A DNA stretch of 48,170 bases from Chthoniobacter flavus. GTDB lineage: Bacteria; Verrucomicrobiota; Verrucomicrobiia; Chthoniobacterales; Terrimicrobiaceae. A program made the translations under genes and the position numbers. The stretch is taken from contig CAMCXK010000015.1 of NCBI GenBank assembly GCA_945883435.1, forward strand, positions 1-48,170. The letters are read 5' to 3'. Shown piece by piece: positions 43,352-48,170 of the stretch; positions within the stretch are counted from its first letter, which is position 1; every line of letters starts with the position of its first letter. The notes under the pieces are model-generated. The model had not been told where the DNA came from and made no database searches. It was given only the letters and a program-made list of their open reading frames with translations.

Positions 43352-44121
43352 AGCCGCCGCGTCTGGATGCTCCCCGGGTGGCCTGCCTGCTCTTACTACT
43401 CGCCGTCCTTGTCTCCCTTCCGGTGCTCCAGCCTCCGGGGCGCGAACTCGACTATGCCGCCAATCTGGCCCGCTTTCTCACCCGCTTTTGGCCACCCGAT
43501 TTTTCCGTCTTGCCCGCGATCCTTCCTTCGCTGGTCGAAACATTTCAAATGGCTGTTCTTGCAACGGTTCTGGCGTGCCTCGTGGGCATCCCGGTGGCCG
43601 CCGCGGCATCGCACAACATCGCCCCCCGCCCGGTGGTGGCCATGGTGCGCCTTTTTCTGAACAGCATTCGCTCGATTCCCGGCCTCATTTGGGCATTGAT
43701 TGCCGTTGCCGTCCTCGGAGCCAATGCCGGGGCGGGGGTAGCCGCCTTGGCGATCTACTCGCTCGGCTACCTGGGAAAATTCTTCAGCGACGCCTTTGAA
43801 AGCGCCGATCCCGCCGTGAGCCAGGCCCTTCGTGCCGGGGGAGCCTCGCGCATCCAAGCCTTTCAATACGGCATCTGGCCCCATGCCGCACCGCTTGCCT
43901 GGAGCCATACCCTCTGGATGCTCGAATACAATATCCGCTCGGCTTCGATCGTAGGCTACGTGGGAGCCGGTGGCATCGGCGCCTGGTTGCACACCTACCA
44001 GGAATTCTATCAATGGGACAAATTCGCCGCCGTGCTCACGTGCATCCTTGCGGCAGTCATCCTTCTCGACCTCGGCGGCTCCCGCCTCCGCCGCACCCTC
44101 GCGCCGACGGCCATGGCTTAG
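43348..44121 (+). CDS. PhnE-like ABC transporter permease
   Basis: 257 residues from the GTG at 43348, overlapping the ATPase stop (GTGA). Six membrane helices; the first at about 12-27. The cytoplasmic EAA-like loop GGASRIQAFQYGIWPHAAP contacts the ATPase, and FLNSIRSIPGLIWAL and VGYVGAGGIGAWL are PhnE/MetI-type segments. A single permease gene suggests a homodimer. Confidence 0.9.
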   Translation: MKPPRLDAPRVACLLLLLAVLVSLPVLQPPGRELDYAANLARFLTRFWPPDFSVLPAILPSLVETFQMAVLATVLACLVGIPVAAAASHNIAPRPVVAMVRLFLNSIRSIPGLIWALIAVAVLGANAGAGVAALAIYSLGYLGKFFSDAFESADPAVSQALRAGGASRIQAFQYGIWPHAAPLAWSHTLWMLEYNIRSASIVGYVGAGGIGAWLHTYQEFYQWDKFAAVLTCILAAVILLDLGGSRLRRTLAPTAMA

Positions 44122-44314
44122 GGTGCCCGAGGCGGACTGTTCGCGGGTCGCGACGGCTGAGGCTTTCTCCGATTCCCGGCCGCACGATGGCGGATCAGGC
44201 GATCACCCCATCTCGGGAATGCAAATTACCATTGACGACTGCGAAGCGATCCATCATCTTCCAGCGCAAGTCCGGCGGCTCACACCGTCGTTCCTCATAA
44301 TACAAAACAAACCT

Positions 44315-44860
44315 ATGAAAAAACTCACACTCGCACTCCTCACCGTTGCTATCACTGCCACGGGAGCCTTTGCCGGCTCCGGGAAGACGTTTAAAGAAGT
44401 CGTCACTGTCGTGACCGATGATTGCGCCTTCCGCGCCAATGAACTTCAAGTGGACGCGTTTGCCTCCGCTTTGTTCTACAACTCGGGTCGTCCGGGTTGG
44501 GGCGGTGGTCTCGGCATCAACTACTTCCTCACCGAATACATCGGTATCGGTCTCGAGCAAGGTATTGACGGCCGTGAATCCTCCGGCGGTTCCTCCTCCT
44601 ATGCGGAGTGGACCACGATCGGTAACATCTTCCTCCGTTACCCCATCTGCTCGCTCAACCTCGCTCCCTACGGCCTCGTCGGCGGTGGCGCCGGTTACGC
44701 AGCCAACAAATCCGGTCACGGCTTCGGCCATGTCGGTGGTGGTCTCGAGTATCGTGTGACCGACAATATCGGCCTCTTCTCCGATGCCCGCTACGCTTAC
44801 TCCTCGGAGGAGCCGAAAACCGCCGTTATCGGCCGTGCTGGCGTGCGTTTCGCATTCTAA
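44315..44860 (+). CDS. Small outer-membrane beta-barrel protein
   Basis: 181 residues from the ATG at 44315. Signal peptide 1-20 (KKLTLALLTVAITATGAFA). Alternating strands with aromatic girdle residues (GWGGGLGINYFLTEYIGIGLEQG, VGGGLEYRVTDNIGLFSDARYAY) end in AGVRFAF, a C-terminal Phe typical of barrels of the OmpA/OmpW size. Codons are strongly biased to C-ending forms, hinting at high expression. No Shine-Dalgarno is seen; the leader before the ATG is A-rich. The function is unknown. Confidence 0.8.
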   Translation: MKKLTLALLTVAITATGAFAGSGKTFKEVVTVVTDDCAFRANELQVDAFASALFYNSGRPGWGGGLGINYFLTEYIGIGLEQGIDGRESSGGSSSYAEWTTIGNIFLRYPICSLNLAPYGLVGGGAGYAANKSGHGFGHVGGGLEYRVTDNIGLFSDARYAYSSEEPKTAVIGRAGVRFAF

Positions 44861-44882
44861 CAGTTAGTCACAACCACTTAAC

Positions 44883-44917
44883 AGAAGCCGATCCTCACGG
44901 GTCGGCTTCTTTTTTTT
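44883..44917 (+). terminator. Rho-independent terminator after the barrel protein
   Basis: Nine-base stem AGAAGCCGA/TCGGCTTCT (44883-44891 and 44902-44910) with a 10-nt loop and a T-run to 44917. Confidence 0.92.
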
Positions 44918-44946
44918 GCCTGTGAAGAACTGTCTGGCACCAGCGA

Positions 44947-46368
44947 TCAAATCGCAAATCCGGCCGATTCCGCCGGGCGCCCTTGAAAAAGTGATCGCCG
45001 TTTGATTTCCGCAGCCACGGCGTCCGGCACCATCGATTCCCAGCGGGTGTCTCCCTTGGCGATCATGGCCAAAACCTCCGGCGAGCGGATGTGCAGATAC
45101 CCGGGCCGGTAGGCTTCGATGGCGCGCACAAGTCCATTTTCGCGCAGATGGGCGTAAAGGTGGGCCATGCCCGGCGGTGTTTGAAAATTTCCGCAATCCA
45201 CCAACTGGCCCGCCGCATTGAGGAAGGGATAAACATACAGCCGCACATTGCGTTTGAAGAGACGGCCGATGGCTTCCAGAATGCCACCTTCCAGGTTCTC
45301 GTAGTGTGCGGCATTGAAAATTTCCACCAGGCTGGGAATCCCCATGGGAAGTCCGATGGGGGCGCCCGTGTAGCGCGTGAGGAAATTCACCAGACGGTGG
45401 TATTCGCCGTAGTTGGAGATCAAAACCGTGCGGCCCAAAGCGGCCAGCAGATCGATGCGGTCAAGAAAATCGGGTAAATCCAGCGCGCCGGATGCGAGAA
45501 GGTTTTTCAGGGTGATTTCCATGAGCACCTCGGGTTCGTTGCCGGCAACGCCGTCTTCTTTTTCGAAGAGCACGCGCGCCCCGTCGAGCATGTCATTGGT
45601 CACATGCGTGACGGGACGGAAACTCCCCCGCTCGACCAGCAACGGCTTTTTGTAAAATGCATCGGCGGCTTGAACGACTTCGCCGTCCGCGCGGAAAAGC
45701 GTGGCTTGGGCGAGTCCCTGCACCACGAGTTCCAGGGACATCAGTCGATTGTCGATCCCGGGGAATGCCGGGCCCGAAAAACGGATCATGTCGATTTCGA
45801 TGCGGCCGGGTTTGAGGCCATCCAGCAATCCCCCGATCAACGCCCGCGGATCTCTGGTTTGAAAAGCACCGCCGTGGACCAGATTCACCCCGACAATTCC
45901 CAAGGCCTCCTGCTGTAGCAGGTTTTCCTCGTCCAACAGCCGCACATGCAAAATCACATCGCTGAAAGTCGCGAGCGGTTGGTGCTGGAAACGCAAGCCC
46001 ACCCAGCCATGCGACTCGTCGTGTCGCCGGAAACTCCGCGCCGCCACCGTGTCGGCAAAGACGAAAAACCGTTTCTCCGCGCCCTTTGAAACGCCCAAGC
46101 GTTCCAAAAGAAGCTCCTGCTCGTGCGCCAGCATCGTCTCCAGCCGGTCGCGGCTCACATACCGGCGGGAATGCCCGTAAATCGCATCGCTGAACGTCAT
46201 GTCGTAGGCGCTCATCGTTTTTGCCACTGTTCCGGCCGCCCCGCCCACCGAGAAAAAGTGGCGGGCGACCTCCTGGCCCGCTCCGATTTCCGCAAAGGTT
46301 CCGTAAAACGTGGGATCCAGGTTCACCTGAAGAGCCTTGGCTGCTGGTTGACGCTCGGAGTCGCTCAT
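44947..46368 (-). CDS. Conserved protein of unknown function
   Basis: 473 residues. The opening NLDPTFYGTFAEIGAGQEVARHFF, then GTVAKTMSAYDMTFSDAIYG and MIRFSGPAFPGIDNRLMSLELV mark a family I recognise as widely conserved in bacteria but whose function I cannot name. It has no signal peptide and no membrane helix, so it is cytoplasmic. The sequence shows no nucleotide-binding or known catalytic motif that I can point to. Divergent from fumC. Confidence 0.85.
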   Translation of the reverse strand: MSDSERQPAAKALQVNLDPTFYGTFAEIGAGQEVARHFFSVGGAAGTVAKTMSAYDMTFSDAIYGHSRRYVSRDRLETMLAHEQELLLERLGVSKGAEKRFFVFADTVAARSFRRHDESHGWVGLRFQHQPLATFSDVILHVRLLDEENLLQQEALGIVGVNLVHGGAFQTRDPRALIGGLLDGLKPGRIEIDMIRFSGPAFPGIDNRLMSLELVVQGLAQATLFRADGEVVQAADAFYKKPLLVERGSFRPVTHVTNDMLDGARVLFEKEDGVAGNEPEVLMEITLKNLLASGALDLPDFLDRIDLLAALGRTVLISNYGEYHRLVNFLTRYTGAPIGLPMGIPSLVEIFNAAHYENLEGGILEAIGRLFKRNVRLYVYPFLNAAGQLVDCGNFQTPPGMAHLYAHLRENGLVRAIEAYRPGYLHIRSPEVLAMIAKGDTRWESMVPDAVAAEIKRRSLFQGRPAESAGFAI

Positions 46369-46494
46369 CGCGTTCCATCAAACGCCGACCGGCGATTTCT
46401 GACCACAAGATTCCGGAAACATTTCCGACGTGCTGCAAATCGTCTGTGCAAATTCAGGCGCGTCATTGCATAGTCGTCCCCTACCCGATTTCCC

Positions 46495-47907
46495 ATGACC
46501 GCACCCGCACCCCACGACCCTGCCACCCACCGCTTGGAAACCGACTCGATGGGCGCCATCCCTGTTCCACACAATGTGTATTGGGGCGCACAAACCGCCC
46601 GATCACTCATCCACTTCGATATTGGCGAGGACATCCTCCCGCCGGAAATGATCAAGGCGCTCGGGATTCTCAAAAAAGCCTGCGCATTGGCGAATGCCGA
46701 TCTCGGCAAGCTGGCGCCTGAAAAACGCGATCTGATCGTGCGTGCCGCCGACGAGGTCGTGGCTGGACAACTCGATGCCCACTTCCCGCTCCGCATTTGG
46801 CAAACCGGATCGGGCACCCAAAGCAACATGAACGCCAACGAGGTGATCTCGAACCGCGCGATTGAACTTGCCGGTGGAGAGCCGGGTTCGAAAAAACCCG
46901 TGCACCCGAATGACGACGTGAACATGTCCCAATCGTCGAATGACACGTTCCCGACGGCCATGTCGATTGCCGCCGCCACGGTCGTGATCGAGACCCTTAT
47001 ACCCTCCGTGCGCGCACTCCGTGACACTCTGGATGCCAAGGCCTCCGGCTTTGCAGACATCGTGAAAATCGGCCGCACCCATTTGCAGGATGCCACGCCG
47101 CTCACGCTCGGGCAGGAATTCTCCGGCTACGTCGCCCTCCTCGACCAAGCCCTTCGCGATATCGAATTCTCACTCACCGGGCTTTACCAACTGGCCATCG
47201 GAGGCACTGCGGTCGGCACCGGACTCAACGCGCATCCCGAATTCGGCGACCGGGCCGCCGCACACATCGCCGCCCTGACCGGCCGGCCCTTCGTCTCGGC
47301 GCCGAACAAATTCGCCGCCCTTTCCGGCCACAACGAATTTGTCATCGCCAGTGGCGCGGTCAAATCGCTCGCTTGCGCCCTGATGAAAATCGCCAACGAT
47401 ATCCGTTGGCTCGCCAGCGGCCCTCGATGCGGCCTCGGCGAACTCGTCATTCCCGAAAACGAACCCGGCTCCTCGATCATGCCGGGCAAGGTGAATCCCA
47501 CCCAATCGGAGGCCCTGACGATGATCGCCATTCAAGTCATGGGCAACGATACCGCGATCGGCATCGCCGCCTCCCAAGGCAATTTTGAACTCAACGTGTT
47601 CAAGCCGGTCATCGTTCACAATTTCCTCCACTCGGTCCGGCTGTTGGCCGAGGGGTGCCGCTCGTTCAACGACCACTGCGCCATCGGCATCGAGCCCAAC
47701 CTCCCGGTTATCGATGGCTATGTGAAAAATTCCCTCATGCTCGTGACAGCCTTGAACCCCCACATCGGTTACGACAAGGCCGCCCAGATCGCCAAAAAAG
47801 CCCACAAGGAAAACTCCAGCCTGAAGGAAGCCGCGGTGGCTCTCGGCCATCTCACCGCCGAGGAATTCGACCAGTGGGTGGTCGCCAAAAACATGACCCA
47901 TCCCTGA
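46495..47907 (+). CDS. fumC: Fumarase class II
   Basis: 470 residues, standard length. Signature [12 protein letters not shown] with the active-site serine loop, plus [26 protein letters not shown] and [19 protein letters not shown]. It converts fumarate to malate in the TCA cycle without an iron-sulfur cluster. The cytoplasmic homotetramer is the usual form. The 126-bp divergent gap to the upstream gene holds no clear promoter by eye. Confidence 0.97.
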   Translation: MTAPAPHDPATHRLETDSMGAIPVPHNVYWGAQTARSLIHFDIGEDILPPEMIKALGILKKACALANADLGKLAPEKRDLIVRAADEVVAGQLDAHFPLRIWQTGSGTQSNMNANEVISNRAIELAGGEPGSKKPVHPNDDVNMSQSSNDTFPTAMSIAAATVVIETLIPSVRALRDTLDAKASGFADIVKIGRTHLQDATPLTLGQEFSGYVALLDQALRDIEFSLTGLYQLAIGGTAVGTGLNAHPEFGDRAAAHIAALTGRPFVSAPNKFAALSGHNEFVIASGAVKSLACALMKIANDIRWLASGPRCGLGELVIPENEPGSSIMPGKVNPTQSEALTMIAIQVMGNDTAIGIAASQGNFELNVFKPVIVHNFLHSVRLLAEGCRSFNDHCAIGIEPNLPVIDGYVKNSLMLVTALNPHIGYDKAAQIAKKAHKENSSLKEAAVALGHLTAEEFDQWVVAKNMTHP

Positions 47908-48029
47908 CCGCGCAGAAAAAGCCCTCGGGGGCCCTCCTCTTGGCTTCCCGGCGAGTTCTTTCAGGTCTTGGAGCGATGATCTTCGCCCATGATTCAGGCG
48001 CTTCCAGGAATGCGCGCTCTAAAAACCCA

Positions 48030-48059
48030 AAAAGCCCTCCTGGTGACAGGAGGGCTTTT
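48030..48059. terminator. Strong bidirectional terminator between fumC and flagellin gene
   Basis: Perfect 12-bp stem AAAAGCCCTCCT/AGGAGGGCTTTT (48030-48041 and 48048-48059) with a 6-nt loop; A-run and T-run on both sides make it work in either direction. It lies 33 nt past the flagellin stop. Confidence 0.92.
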
Positions 48060-48091
48060 GGTCATTTGATATCTTGCAGTGCGAACCAGCC

Positions 48092-48170
48092 TCAGCTGAT
48101 GAGGCGCAGGATCGACTGGGTCGATTGGTTGGCCTGGGCGAGCATCGCCGTGCCGGCTTGCTGCAGGATG
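48092..48170 (-). CDS. fliC: Flagellin, C-terminal end (5' part outside window)
   Basis: The last 25 codons, read on the minus strand, give ILQQAGTAMLAQANQSTQSI followed by LRLIS and a TGA at 48092-48094. This is the conserved end of the flagellin D0 helix (consensus ILQQAGTAMLAQAN...). It shows the organism is, or was, flagellated. The rest of the gene lies right of the window. Confidence 0.9.
   Translation of the reverse strand, partial: ILQQAGTAMLAQANQSTQSILRLIS

Overview
The window looks like a chromosomal segment of a GC-rich Gram-negative bacterium, most likely a member of the Verrucomicrobiota. Reasons: a large pilin-like membrane-anchored protein resembling the Verru_Chthon cassette A family, very large secreted multi-domain proteins, a TonB/ExbBD outer-membrane transport system, bactofilins, an A-type RNase P RNA, and a flagellin tail at the right edge. 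This assignment comes from family recognition by eye; no database search was possible.

Left part (1-10.7 kb): a carbohydrate locus read almost entirely on the minus strand, with a divergent AraC-type regulator. In transcription order it holds a sodium:solute symporter, a lipoprotein of the rhamnose/fucose mutarotase family, a short-chain dehydrogenase whose C-terminus resembles L-fucose dehydrogenases, an L-fuconate dehydratase-like enolase-superfamily protein, a secreted beta-strand-rich protein, an unusual double esterase (a sialate O-acetylesterase-like half that has lost its catalytic residues, fused to an intact SGNH half), and a GH2 glycosidase cut by the window edge. The genes read as a surface-to-cytoplasm route for a deoxy-sugar such as L-fucose: deacetylation and cleavage, import, anomer conversion, oxidation and dehydration. 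A 21-bp palindrome next to the regulator start is a candidate operator.

Middle part (10.7-21.8 kb): an accessory region. Three direct copies of a non-coding repeat (two of about 370 bp, one truncated) surround or follow a Doc/AbrB-type toxin-antitoxin pair. Then come a 1,423-residue secreted protein built from repeated adhesion-type domains, a secreted unknown protein, the Verru_Chthon-like protein, and a broken ORF6N-domain gene next to a duplicated copy of the Verru_Chthon gene's 5' region.

Core part (21.9-38 kb): housekeeping genes. These are recR, an orphan LolD-type ATPase, citrate synthase, rnpB with its terminator, two bactofilins (one with two zinc ribbons), a PAS-histidine kinase-receiver hybrid overlapping a membrane sensor-like gene, cardiolipin synthase, glutamine-dependent NAD synthetase, a CPBP-family membrane protease, DNA polymerase III delta (holA), a class V aminotransferase, a small lipoprotein and a Kup potassium transporter. 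A cluster of five DnaA-box-like 9-mers lies in the gap at 30,063-30,306.

Right part (37.7-48.2 kb): tonB, exbD and exbB diverge from a TonB-dependent receptor across an intergenic region with two Fur-box-like palindromes. The receptor is followed by a tightly overlapping PhnD/PhnC/PhnE-type ABC transporter, a combination suggesting iron-controlled uptake of an unknown ligand. After it lie a small beta-barrel protein, a conserved protein of unknown function, fumarase (fumC), a strong bidirectional terminator and the last 25 codons of a flagellin gene.
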